The notes beneath the pieces are model-generated. The model searched no databases. It worked only from the letters and a program-made list of their open reading frames with translations, and was not told where the DNA came from. Positions 1-9,043 of a stretch of DNA of 64,000 bases are shown in pieces (the first letter of the stretch is position 1; each line of letters opens with the position of its first letter). The translations under genes and the position numbers were made by a program. The stretch comes from Sisyra terminalis (Eukaryota > Arthropoda > Insecta > Neuroptera > Sisyridae): the NCBI GenBank assembly GCA_958496175.1, contig OY292275.1:12896001-12960000 (forward strand), in the 5' to 3' direction.

Positions 1-950
1 AGGAGGAGAGTATATTTTGAGTGATAAATTTGATTTTAATTTTTTTAAGAAATGTTATTTAGACGTTGTTGAAAAATGTTTCAGGAATGCTGATTAATGT
101 TCAAACCGGATTGGTAATAATACGGCGGTTTTATTGTAGCGTAAGTGGACGGGAATACGAATGGATAGGTACGGTTTTCTCAATTGAAAAATAAGTTGGT
201 GTCCTTTAAATTTTGGAAAAAAAAAGTCTTCAGGTTGTTGTCAAGTTGAGTGGTTTTCTGAGTGGTCTAAGGGGTTATTTTTATTTTTAGTTTCGAGTGA
301 TGGCATCTTTTGTTGAAGAAAAAGAGACATTTTTAGTTAGAATTGTTTTCATATTGTTTGATTTGAAAAAAAAATCTTTTCATTCCATATTTATTCCAAA
401 TGCAAGTATATTTTACTTGCGAAGTAAATTGATTATAGGTAGATCAAGCGATTTTTACAGTAACACTAAAATTTTGATAACTAATTTTAAAATTAATTAT
501 AAATGAGCTAAAAGTAAATCAATCAATGCAGAAAAACTATCAAAGTTTTTTAAAAAAAAAGCACTAATGTTAAAACTTGTAACTATAAAAGTGCAGATTC
601 ATTTCGTATTCTCAACTTTTGTTAGGATTTTAAAACATGAAAAGATAATAACTCTTAATAATAATAAATATTTTGGTAAAAATTTTAAATGCTTTCCAAA
701 AAGGAGACAATTATTTGATGATTTCTAAAACTTCTTAATCAATACTTGAAGCATATTTTTACATCATAGAATATAACAAATTTGAAATTTTATTTAAGTA
801 AAACAGCTTTAGAAAGCTTGAAGAAATATAGCTATCGCTACGTTATTGTGCTTTCTGATTTCAAGATATATTACTAATAATTTTTATTTAAAATTTACAG
901 GCCATTTGCTTGGCCTTTATTAAGTATTCTTCATTTGATATTTTTTAAAA
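1..950. other. AT-rich sequence without recognised genes
   Basis: A very A+T-rich stretch with homopolymer A and T runs. The open frame at 297-506 is short and has the composition of translated AT-rich noncoding DNA (many F, I, K, L, S). No conserved motif or repeat boundary was recognised on either strand. Confidence 0.5.
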
Positions 951-954
951 AGAA

Positions 955-1345
955 CTGTATCTTGTAACTTAAAAAGTATCTTAGACATCGATAAGTAACT
1001 TAGGTACCAAGATATTAAGTGCAGACTTTTATTGTGTTTTGTTCTATAAGTTTCAATTTATATATCTTATAGTAATCTTTTATAGTTTTTAAAGTTTGTT
1101 GTGTTTACAGGGATTTAACATTTATACTTTCTTTTTTCCTAAAATAGAAAATAATACGTTACGAAACTTACTTCATACATAACATACAAAATAACTAAAA
1201 AGGTATCTTTTTAAGTATCTTAAAGTAAGTATTTAAGTTCCATTTTTTGGAGAGCAACTAGATAACCAAAGTAAATTCGGAAATTGTTTAAAGAGTAACT
1301 TATCTAGTATCAAGATACTTTCCCAAAAAACATTTGACAACTCTG
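955..1345. repeat. Inverted-repeat element with GTATCT-type termini (copy 1)
   Basis: The left part (about 966-1003, AAGTATCTTAGACATCGATA onward) is matched in reverse complement by the right part (about 1291-1330, ending near CAAGATACTTTCCC), so this behaves as a terminal-inverted-repeat element of roughly 390 bp. The right half (about 1155-1345) recurs near 55417-55625, with shared landmarks CAAAATAACTAAAAA, TCTAGTATC and AGATACTT followed by a similar tail ending in CTCTGG. It is therefore a dispersed repeat. No transposase and no clear target duplication were seen; the superfamily is unassigned. Confidence 0.5.
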
Positions 1346-1379
1346 GAATTACATGTGGGTGATCTAAGATCTAAGATTC

Positions 1380-1560
1380 TGCCAGACAAAGAATCCTATG
1401 GGAATCACGTCTTTTGGGAATGCGGTGCTCTGAATTAATAGAGACATGAAGAACTGGAGGCATCAAGCCTTGGAATTGAAATAGTCGAAAAACACCTAGT
1501 ACATCGGTTGCCACTTGGTTTTAATTAGGTAAAATAGGAACCCAGGAAACACCATAAGTC
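1380..1560 (+). pseudogene. Possible non-LTR retrotransposon ORF2 C-terminal tail
   Basis: In one forward frame the translation reads HVFWECGAL, then two stops, then RHEELEASSLGIEIVEKH and HRLPLGFN. This resembles the tail after the RNase H domain of insect Jockey-like ORF2 proteins, where the last His and Cys of a zinc-knuckle-like motif (H-x4-C) sit in an HVL-x-EC-x-AL context. At least four in-frame stops make it a dead fragment. The match is short and made by eye, so the assignment is moderate. No upstream RT domain is visible. Confidence 0.45.
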
Positions 1561-2311
1561 CCAACGCTGAAGACGAATTAAAGCTCAACTAACCTTATCC
1601 TGGAAATGCCAACTTAATAAAAAAAACTGTTAAACTAAATTTATCTGTTAAAGAAGCAGGAGAAATTATCCACCATCTTCTTCACCCTAAAATGATAAGC
1701 CTACGAAAATAATAAATCGTTATTAACGATGCTTGATTGAACTTAATGTCACTACGATAATGAGATTTTAAATCCGAAAACTCGAATAGTTAAATTAATT
1801 CTACTAGAGCTTGTTATTTATATGGAAATATGGAAACACGGTACCTAATACATTTCCTCTTTCCTCGTTGGTATACCTAGCAATCGAAATAATATGTATT
1901 GGCAATTAAGCTATGTGCTCTGTAAAAAAACACAGCAGAAAGCCTAGACGTGGTTAAAAAAATAAAGATATTTCGTGTCTTGAAGGACTAGCCGAATTCG
2001 TTAACGTTAAATAAATAAAAACGTTACCTCTCAATTTACACTTTATGTGACACGAGCAAAAAATGTGATCGACTTATAAATATTTTATTAACCTGAAAAT
2101 GTTCAGGTGAGAGAATAAAAGCGAGCCCATCAAAAGTTTCATAGTTCGAAAAACAAATTACACCGAAACCATTTAAAATAAACTTTTATGTTGAAATTTC
2201 CAACGAATCGACGTGACGAAGAAAGCATTTGACCTGTGATATGAACACTTTAAATATTAGATATTAGATAAATAAAAGAGGGAAATTCTCAATATTGGTA
2301 TTGTATTACTG
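1560..2311. other. No gene seen
   Basis: AT-rich sequence without an open frame of note, recognised domain or inverted repeat on either strand. Confidence 0.4.
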
Positions 2312-2554
2312 TCAAGCATTAAATCGACTCAAGTATTTTCTTTTGCCTCCATCATATTTTATATGGAATTTAACTACTTGAAACGTCTTTCCGCCACACC
2401 GAATGGCCCCATCTTGAGGAATATTGAATTTCAACACACAAGCCAAGTTTGTCGTTACCGTAACAAACACAATCAAACTAAAAACCGATCTCAATAAATA
2501 TTTGATTCGGTAATTATCCACAACAATGCGACGGAATTGCCGGGTTTTTTTCAT
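2312..2554 (-). CDS. Possible small secreted protein, 80 aa (uncertain)
   Basis: An open frame starting at an ATG (2554-2552) would encode 80 residues: a basic N-terminus (MKKTRQFRR), a hydrophobic stretch (YLLRSVFSLIVFVTVTTNLA) that looks like a signal peptide or signal anchor, and a mixed C-terminal part containing IRCGGKTFQVVKFH. The frame stays open a few codons upstream, but only to a TTG. Local G+C is somewhat higher than the flanks, and a TATATAG box (about 2623-2629 on this strand) lies about 70 bases upstream. I do not recognise the family. It could be a genuine small gene, an isolated exon, or chance. Confidence 0.22.
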   Translation of the reverse strand: MKKTRQFRRIVVDNYRIKYLLRSVFSLIVFVTVTTNLACVLKFNIPQDGAIRCGGKTFQVVKFHIKYDGGKRKYLSRFNA

Positions 2555-2631
2555 TTTCAGATCGACAAATCGATTCAATAAGTAATTAAAACATCTGCAG
2601 CCAGTCGTACATATTTCAAGTCCCTATATAG

Positions 2632-3110
2632 CAAGAAATCGAAATCTAAGAAAAGGCAGGTGTGCTCAAAAGACCAGTTTTTTGACGTGCTAAAACAATT
2701 AATACCAAATTATCGCCGGCTCAAAGAACAACAAGTAAAAACTTTTAAATATCTGTGTATATTATAGTCTTTTTTTCCTAGTCGTTAATAAAAAAACAAC
2801 ACCAAATACTAACGGTGTTTCAAGATACTGTTCTAGTCTTTTAACAAGAAAAATGAAAGATTTTAACAATTTTTTTCGTTGATTGTTTTTTTGTTTATTA
2901 GAACTTGATTTGATTTTTACGTTAGTATGCAATCTAAAATAAAAGAAAAAAAAAGGTTTTTAAGGTTTCTTTCGGTATAAAAAAACGCCTCAAGACCTAA
3001 AGAAATGTCCACTTTTTGGGCAACCACTCATCCCATTTTGAATAAATAAATCTTTGTACATTTAGGGTCGATATTTTCACATCTAGATAGTGTCCTTTAT
3101 CTTCCAGATA
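2632..3110. other. No gene seen
   Basis: AT-rich sequence with long T and A runs and no recognised motif. Confidence 0.4.
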
Positions 3111-3134
3111 AAATTATTTGGAAGATAGAAAAAA

Positions 3135-3386
3135 CATATCGCACCTTCGGCAGAACAAGGGCCCTTATTTAAAAAAAAAACAAAAGCTTTTTACTGTTGT
3201 AAACAATGCACTGAAAAAGAATATAGTACATAGTTTATGTCATGCAAAGGTAAACAACTTTAGAGCAATATTAACAGAGCTAGACCATATTGGACCATAT
3301 TGAATGCCAAAAAAATCTTAAAATGGCTCTCCTATAAGATTACAAAAACTTCAATTGTGCCCTTGTTCTACCGAAGGCGCGATATG
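3135..3386. repeat. MITE-like element with ~31-bp terminal inverted repeats
   Basis: The left terminus CATATCGCACCTTCGGCAGA (continuing through ACAAGGGC) is repeated in reverse complement at about 3355-3386, which ends in CCGAAGGCGCGATATG. The pair encloses about 190 bp of AT-rich sequence, typical of a non-autonomous DNA element. The 61-codon open frame inside (3118-3303) overlaps the repeat arm and is not treated as a gene. The superfamily is not determined and no target duplication was identified. Confidence 0.55.
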
Positions 3387-3399
3387 AAATTTTAATTAA

Positions 3400-4010
3400 G
3401 AATTGTGATATGAGTAGGATTTATCTAGCAAATTAGCAAATAAGGATGGAAAATATTTTTAAATTTTCAAAAATTTTTCACTATTTCATCCCCCTCACCA
3501 CTACGTTTGAACCAATCTAAGTTCTGAAAGTTCAACTCCGGCAAAAACCAAATATTTACCAAATGTATAATTCATTAAAAATTTGTTCTACGGTTCTCTG
3601 GAAAAATGGACACTAGTCTTAAAAAAAACAGTTAGAAAAAAAATTTTTTGCATAATAAATTGTAGGCATTAAATTTTCTCTCTTTTTGATCCTTCACTTT
3701 AGCGCTCTTTTTTGCCATCTAAAATCGAAAAATATATCTTTGAGCCGACCAATGGTAATAAGAAAATATGATAATTCCCCCCTACAGCGAAATTTTGAAG
3801 AAAGGAAAAGATCACTTAAGGTGACATTAATTTTGAATTTATCAGTAGAATTCTAGATTTGATCAAAACGATATTTGATCGGGAAAATCAATATTTTCCC
3901 TATCCATTTCAATTCTGAAATATTAAGAATAGTTTTTATTTTATTTTCCTATTCTACTATATCAAAAAGAAAGTCATAAGACTCTAACGCAATGTAAAGT
4001 TTGCTGAAGA
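3400..4010. other. No gene seen
   Basis: AT-rich unique-looking sequence. No coding or repeat signal was recognised. Confidence 0.4.
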
Positions 4011-4012
4011 TC

Positions 4013-4640
4013 CCTTTCTTTATCCTGGGGGCTTTTCTTAAAAGATCAACTGCACTGCGCCCTAAAAGGGTTATTGCATCCCACCTTGTTTCTAATGCTA
4101 ATTTATCAGGTTTGCTTCTGAGATAAATATTATCAGATAATCAATCTTTATAAGAGCTGAGACGCCTTTAAGTCATGGCTGGATAATCAAATAGTATGTG
4201 GAATACAATATCCTATCCCCCACATTTCCTACATACTTGACTCTGTATTTTTCCCTATAGGTAGTTTGGAGGTGCTTTCTCAAATTGCAGTGTCCCATTA
4301 GTAGACCCTTTAAAACTTTGATATCCTTTCTTCCTATGTTCAAAACTCTGTTATTTTTATCTTTCAGAGGTTTCTTTATCATAATCTTTGAGAATTTGCC
4401 TCCTGATTAATTCTTCTTGGATTTTATTTGCTCCTTTTAAGTCAAGTCGGTTATTTTATTTAGTGTTGTGCACATCGGCACTCCTATAGCCGGTTCTGAA
4501 CCCATAAATTATGTACTTGAGCCTACCCTTGCAAGCTCGTCGGCCTGTCCTCATTACCCTTAATGCCAAAATGCCCCGGCAACCAAGCAAATGTTACTCT
4601 TTGTTTGATGTCGCAAACTGGAGGAGGAGTGTTTTGCAAT
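4013..4640 (-). pseudogene. Jockey-like non-LTR retrotransposon, RNase H domain and C-terminal tail (decayed)
   Basis: Read on the minus strand, the 4551-4600 region encodes FAWLPGHFGIKGNE, the last conserved block of the RNase H domain in insect non-LTR ORF2 proteins (usual form W-x-PGH-x-G-x-x-GNE). A frameshift follows. Further on, at 4382-4173, comes LNIGRKDIKVLKGLLMGHCN followed by LRKHL, the typical GLL-x-GHC-x-LRKHL tail, and then a zinc-knuckle-like C-x-x-C...H stretch (CRKCGG, then FHILFDYPAMT). Several stops and frameshifts make it a pseudogene. The RT and endonuclease parts are absent, so the 5' part is either lost or truncated, as is common for these elements. Confidence 0.8.
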
Positions 4641-4784
4641 CCCAGACCAGTTTGAAGTTCGTCTGGTAAAATTAAAAAGTTAGCAAAACATTTTTGTTAA
4701 TGTGAAATTAAATAAGTATAGTGGTACGACGAAATTTCTTTACATCATACAATAACGAGTTAATGTATTGTACATAGTATACAA

Positions 4785-5160
4785 GGGGTTAGAAAAATTA
4801 ATACTGGATGTGATCGACCATAATTGTTCTTATTTATACACGATTGACTTCGAAAAATGGGTTAAATTATAAACAAATACAAATTTGAAGAGAGAATGAA
4901 TAGAAGAGTATTAGAGGAGTATTGTAGGTAGAGTACTATAGGAGTATTAGAAGCACTTTTTGGGAATCGATAAAATCTGTCGTAGAATAGACGCGAGTTT
5001 TATTTTAAATTCAAGTTTCATCGTCTGCTTAATTTTTAGTACACATTTTCAAGTTAAAAATTTGAAATTTACTTAAAAAATTATTTAAAATACCTGCGAT
5101 CGATTATCGACCTGTGCGTGATCGACCGGTCGATCGCGATCAACCATTTGCCCACCGCTG
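4785..5160. mobile_element. hAT-like non-autonomous element, short copy of the 21.9-23.4 kb family
   Basis: Shares sequence and order with the element at 21939-23400: a left part with TTAATACTGG and GATCGAC, a middle with GAATGAATAGAAGAGTATTA, and a right end with clustered GATCGA motifs ending TTTGCCCACCGCTG. Flanks are GTATACAA (4777-4784) and GTATACAG (5161-5168), a nearly perfect 8-bp target duplication as expected for hAT elements. Repeated subterminal GATCGA boxes would fit transposase-binding sites (inference). The left terminal bases are degraded. It lacks the two insertions present in the longer copy and so acts as an empty-site reference. No transposase is encoded. Confidence 0.65.
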
Positions 5161-5190
5161 GTATACAGTATAGTATAGTATATTATAGTA
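5161..5190. repeat. TATAG microsatellite-like tract
   Basis: Short runs of TATAG/TATTATAG repeats immediately right of the hAT-like element and left of the 5200-5354 MITE. Simple sequence of no inferred function. Confidence 0.6.
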
Positions 5191-5199
5191 TACATAATA

Positions 5200-5354
5200 C
5201 AAGGTTTATAAAATACACAGGTGGCCTCATGCGCTACGTGACGTATCCAGAAGAAATTCGTACATATCTTCAGACTGATTCAAATTTCAAAATTCTTCGT
5301 ATGACGTCATATTTTTTTTTCTAATGGGGCAACCTGTGTAATTTATAAACCTTG
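5200..5354. mobile_element. 155-bp MITE with 9-bp target duplication
   Basis: The termini CAAGGTTTATAAA and TTTATAAACCTTG are inverted repeats, and the match continues inward through TACACAGGT / ACCTGTGTAA. The element is flanked by direct repeats TACATAATA at 5191-5199 and 5355-5363. A 9-bp duplication points to a Mutator-like (MULE) origin, or to an 8-bp hAT duplication extended by chance. Internal sequence is non-coding; the open frame that crosses it is an artefact. Confidence 0.75.
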
Positions 5355-5527
5355 TACATAATACACTATAAACTTACGGGAAATCGTGTACATTTTTACA
5401 GTAATATACACAACTTGCCCACAAAAGTAGTATTATATACTGAAATTATATCAATGTTTGATTACGTACCAATGTTTGAGTCTAATTGGAATTATTGTTT
5501 TATAATCATAAAGAACATTTATGTTCT

Positions 5528-5583
5528 ATTGTTACAATAAATTGTTACATATTGTTACAATTGTTACATTCTATTGTTACATA
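5528..5583. repeat. ATTGTTACA short tandem repeats
   Basis: Five imperfect, irregularly spaced copies of ATTGTTACA just left of the 5591-5815 palindrome. Looks like a minisatellite seed; no function inferred. Confidence 0.6.
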
Positions 5584-5639
5584 AAAAAAAATTAATGGAT
5601 AATAATATATATAAGTCTTTGAGATTCAATTAAATTTCT

Positions 5640-5688
5640 TTATTACGACGCGTTTCGATAGTTTTAAACTGTCATCATCAGGTAATAA
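5640..5688 (-). ncRNA. Hammerhead-like ribozyme motif (minus arm of palindrome)
   Basis: Reverse-complement copy of the 5718-5766 motif. Core elements are CCTGATGA from 5682 downward, stem II, GAAACGCG, then TC ending near 5647. Stem II carries one mismatch compared with the opposite arm (AACTATC in place of AACTGTC), which weakens it. Stem I (TTATTAC/GTAATAA) is intact. Conserved core bases are unchanged. Confidence 0.5.
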
Positions 5689-5717
5689 TACAGAATAATT
5701 ATAAATATTATTCTGTA

Positions 5718-5766
5718 TTATTACCTGATGATGACAGTTTAAAACTGTCGAAACGCGTCGTAATAA
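5718..5766 (+). ncRNA. Minimal type I hammerhead ribozyme motif, palindromic stem III
   Basis: Core CTGATGA at 5725-5731, one extra T at 5732, stem II GACAGTT/AACTGTC (5733-5739 / 5743-5749, loop TAA), GAAA at 5750-5753, stem III CGCG (5754-5757) and the cleavage dinucleotide TC at 5758-5759. Stem I is seven perfect pairs, TTATTAC (5718-5724) with GTAATAA (5760-5766). The self-complementary CGCG stem III cannot form a hairpin in a monomer but can pair two RNA copies, as described for the minimalist hammerheads of metazoan Penelope-like elements. The extra base between CTGATGA and stem II departs from the canonical core and recurs in every motif of this window. Activity is not shown by sequence alone. 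Confidence 0.65.
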
Positions 5767-5815
5767 AGAAATTTAATTGAATCTCAAAGACTTATATATA
5801 TTATTATCCATTAAT

Positions 5816-7040
5816 TGATTGTGATTCGGAAGTAAATAAAATACTTATCAATGTTAAAAAAAATATATTTGCAAAACTAATTATTGTGATTTCAATGTAA
5901 TCCTCCAAAAATAAGATTGTATTAATTTTTTAGGAAACTTTTTAACGGTAGTAACCAAGTTTACAGATGCCTTTTTAATATTTTTAAAATGAAATAAGTA
6001 TCATACAAATTTTGGCAGATTCTTTATTTGCCCCTTTATCTTTAAAAGAATTCGTTAATATACTTTTATAATGTTTTAAAAATTTAAATAGATAAGTTTT
6101 TTTGGAAAATTTCTCAAGAAAATCAACTTTTGATTGATGAAAGACCGAAATGGTAACTGAATGAATTTTTGTACATTATCTTCTTGATCATGTCTTGTTT
6201 ATAATGTTACAGGTCTAAGTTGGTAAGCTCTAATACAATTCGTTCCAATCAATGTTAGAGGAAAACGTACGTGAGACAAGTCAACTTTCTCGTGAGGGGA
6301 AACAAATAATAAAAGTGCATAATCACTAGGTATGTAATCTTAGTTACGTATAGCTGGAGGCTGTTAGCAACGTCTGATGTCGGCTTTTCTGTAGCATATA
6401 GATTGTATTTATATTTCGCTTGCCTAACACATTTCGAAACATATAATAACACAGTACAAGTCTCTGAAGCGAGTTCCTCAAAGCACAAATATAATTCCAA
6501 GCAAATACATAAAAATCGGACGAGAAATGAAGCTTTGCGTTTCGTGGTGATTTGGATCTAGTTGAGGCTGTGTTTTAAATACACACAATGGGCCATAAAT
6601 TATTCAATTGAGATTAATTTATGATGCCTTTTCGCAAATTAATTATCGCTTTAATAAAGCGTATAATTTATTTCAGTTCATTATCGATGTGGGGTCGGAG
6701 GGAATCAAAATGGAGAAAAAAATCGATGATGAAAAAATCGGGTGAAATTGATACGCCCACGTTTAAAAATTGTATAGGATTTCAGAAAAAAAATGGACCG
6801 TTGAATACTCGATTTAGTCAGATAAAGTGTAACAAAGAAGATTAAGATTTTTATGGACTATAAACGTTGGTAGTTACGATGAATGTTGGTCGTAGTTTAC
6901 ACCTTATTGAACCGAAATTTGGGAAATGACAATCTATTTTTATCTCTTTTGCATGATAACAAAAATATTTCTTTTAATAAACTTTTGATTTGTAGATTTT
7001 TTTTCTTATAGATTTCAACTGTACAAAAATCCGATTTAAA
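5816..7040. other. No gene seen
   Basis: AT-rich sequence. The frames at 6255-6500 (minus) and 6621-6845 (plus) are short, lack recognisable domains and have no splice or promoter context I can support. Confidence 0.4.
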
Positions 7041-7125
7041 AGAAAAAAGTTTTCTGCACTCTACTAACAAAATTTTAAGCTTCTTCCCTCTGTAACTAAT
7101 CTCCTAATTTCATTCCCAAAATTTA

Positions 7126-7618
7126 TCTATACATATAAAAGAAAGTCGTGTTAGTTACACTATTTATAACTCAAGAACGGCTGAACCGATTTGGCTGAAA
7201 ATTGGTAGGAAGGTAGCTAAGAACTAGGCGAAGGACATAGAGTACTTTTTATCCCGTTCCGATTTCCGATCCGTCTTGCATTCGCCATGACTGTAAATAA
7301 ATCACAAGGCCAATCCTTGAAAGTTTGTGGTCTTAATCTAGAACATCCATGTTTTTCCCATGGTCAATTATATGTGGCATGTTCACGGGTCGGAAGACCC
7401 TCTGCGTTATTTGTTTTCGCGCCTGATAAAAAAACCAAAAATATCGTTTATCACAAGGTGCTACACTGAAATGTGAAACCCATGCAAAAAAGTAAATGGA
7501 AAATAAAAAATCACTGAATTAATAGATTTTTTTATATACAATTATTCTTATTTAAAAAGTAAAAAAATGTGATCATTTGTTGCCTATAGGGCGGAACAAA
7601 GCTCGCCAGGTCAGCTAG
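7126..7618 (+). mobile_element. Helitron, 493 bp, non-autonomous, boundaries confirmed by empty site
   Basis: Begins TCTATACATATAAAAG and ends CTAG, the 5'-TC and 3'-CTRR termini of Helitrons. It lies exactly between A (7125) and T (7619), as expected for their A^T insertion site. Near the 3' end is a short hairpin with stem GGCG (7590-7593) and CGCC (7604-7607), about 8 bases before CTAG. The left end contains the block GTTAGTTACAC and CAAGAACGGCTGAACCGATT that I recognise from insect Helitrons. The second unit of the surrounding tandem repeat is an unoccupied site. Only the last part of the Rep-helicase protein remains, so it must have moved using another copy's enzyme. Confidence 0.88.
7245..7469 (+). 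pseudogene. Helitron Rep/helicase (Pif1-like) C-terminal fragment
   Basis: The forward frame reads [22 protein letters not shown]..., then YVACSRVGR and a short tail ending at TGA (7467-7469). FPxRxAFAMTxNKSQGQ and YVACSRV are the last conserved helicase motifs of Pif1-type SF1 helicases in Helitrons, where the Q and R residues belong to the ATP-binding and arginine-finger region. The frame is intact for about 75 codons but lacks the Rep domain and the N-terminal helicase motifs. The first ATG (7287) lies inside the conserved motif and is not a real start. It is not a functional gene. Confidence 0.85.
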
Positions 7619-7885
7619 TAAAATATAAAATAGAAAGTGAAACTTAGTTTCCTACCGGAATCTAACCATTATTTTCCAAAAGTTTTACACAAAAAAAAAT
7701 GTGAAATTATAAAAGCTTTGATACTAACTAAATTTTAAGCTTCATTCCTCTATAACTAATCTCCTAATTTCATTCCCAAAATTAATAAAATATAAAATAG
7801 AAAGTGAAACTTAGTGTCCTACAGGAATCTTAATCATTGTTTCCCATAAATTTTACACAAAAAAGGGAAATTATAAAAGTTTTGA

Positions 7886-8560
7886 TTCTTTGAAATAAAG
7901 CTAAAATAACAGGTATTTTAGTGGAAAATATTGAACACGTTGGAAAATAATTCAGGGTGAGTTGGGAGGAACACACCACCCCTAATGAAAAAATCCCCAT
8001 TAAACAGATAAAAAATGCAAATAAAAACTCATGTTCTGGTATTATCTGATTTTCATTTGTTTTTAAGTTATCGCGTAGTTAAAAAGTTATCTAACGTTTA
8101 TTGATTTCAAATTCTCAAATATTTACACAAAGAGTATGCTATATATTTTCAAAGTTCAATACTATTTGAAAACCTTGTTTTTCCGATAATGAGTTAATAA
8201 GTTAGAATGAATTATTAAGTCGGATATTAGATTAATCATTCGATATTGATAAAAATTGAATCTAAAAAATTAGCAAATAAACGTTTCGATAATTATTTCT
8301 GCGATATCAGAACCTTATACATTATCAGACTATTCAAGATATGAATTATTTCCTAGCCTCAAACATATCGTGGGTATTTTAGATATAAATTTTTATCAAC
8401 ATTTTTTAACTATGGTATAACCTGAAAACAAATTAAAATCTGATAAGAACTTATGAGTTTTTTGCATTATTATCACATACCTCACCTTTTTAGTTTAACC
8501 ATTTCATTCAACTCGCCTTATAGTTTATATAACTTACAAAGGTTCTATGATAGTTGCTCA
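7886..8560. other. No gene seen
   Basis: AT-rich sequence without recognisable coding, repeat or structural signals. Confidence 0.4.
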
Positions 8561-8642
8561 CTACAAAATTCTTCACACGAAAGTTGCCCACATAAAAATT
8601 TACTCACAGAAAAAATAACTCACACAAAATTTGCGTACAATG
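8548..8642. repeat. Degenerate ~16-bp minisatellite (CTCACACAAAATTT)
   Basis: About five imperfect copies of a 15-18-bp unit approximating CTCACACAAAATTTA follow one another: GCTCACTACAAAATTC, TTCACACGAAAGTTG, CCCACATAAAAATTTA, CTCACAGAAAAAATAA and CTCACACAAAATTTG. The open frame crossing it (8453-8653) is a by-product of the periodicity. Confidence 0.5.
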
Positions 8643-8674
8643 ATATATTCTAAGATGGAAATTAACCTACAGCA

Positions 8675-9043
8675 AAAAATATTGATTTTTGATTAACTTA
8701 AGCAGGTGAAAAGCTTCCTTATTTTTTGCACTATCGTGGTTTGGCAACTAAGTATGTATTAGGTTGCCAGATACAGCCAACCGAAAAAAAAATCCTTTTT
8801 TGCGTTTTCAAACTACGTAATTGGATGTAATTTAGTGAAATTTTAGAAGTTCTAAAAAAATATTTATTTTTGATTCACTTAAGCAGGCGAAAAGCTTCCT
8901 TATTTTTTGCCACTATCGTATATTGGCACCCAAATATTTATTAGGTTGCCAGATACCGCCAACCGAAAAAAAATCCTTTTTTGCGTTTTCAAACTACGTA
9001 ATTGGATGTAATTTAGTGAAATTCTAGAAGTTCTAATAAATGG
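8675..9043. repeat. Tandem duplication, two ~180-bp units
   Basis: Unit 1 about 8675-8853, unit 2 about 8854-9043. They share AAAAGCTTCCTTATTTTTTG, GGTTGCCAGATAC, CCAACCGAAAAAAAA and TTTTGCGTTTTCAAACTACG in the same order, with a few percent divergence. No coding potential. Confidence 0.85.

Larger units (their letters stand above)
5591..5815. mobile_element. Near-perfect palindromic element carrying two opposed hammerhead motifs
   Basis: The sequence from ATTAATGGATAATAATA to its reverse complement at the right end forms a 225-bp, almost uninterrupted palindrome centred near 5703. Each arm carries a complete hammerhead-like motif: plus strand at 5718-5766 and minus strand at 5640-5688. The two arms differ at only a few positions, so the structure is either young or homogenised. 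Head-to-head arrangement of ribozyme-bearing terminal repeats is typical of inverted Penelope-like element ends. No reverse transcriptase is present, so it would be non-autonomous. ATTAAT at both ends could be the target duplication, but that motif is itself palindromic. Confidence 0.7.
7062..7885. repeat. Direct tandem duplication (~165-bp unit), first copy split by a Helitron
   Basis: Unit 1 is 7062-7125 plus 7619-7719; unit 2 is 7722-7885. Shared landmarks are CTAATTTCATTCCCAAAATT, TAAAATATAAAATAGAAAGT and a tail with AAATTATAAAAG. Removing the Helitron from unit 1 restores the order found in unit 2, with one substitution at the junction (ATTTATAAAAT against ATTAATAAAAT). Confidence 0.85.

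Noticed and set aside
5118..5540. Open frames of 62-68 codons across 5118-5540
   Set aside because: They run through a hAT-like terminus and the 5200-5354 MITE; not genes.
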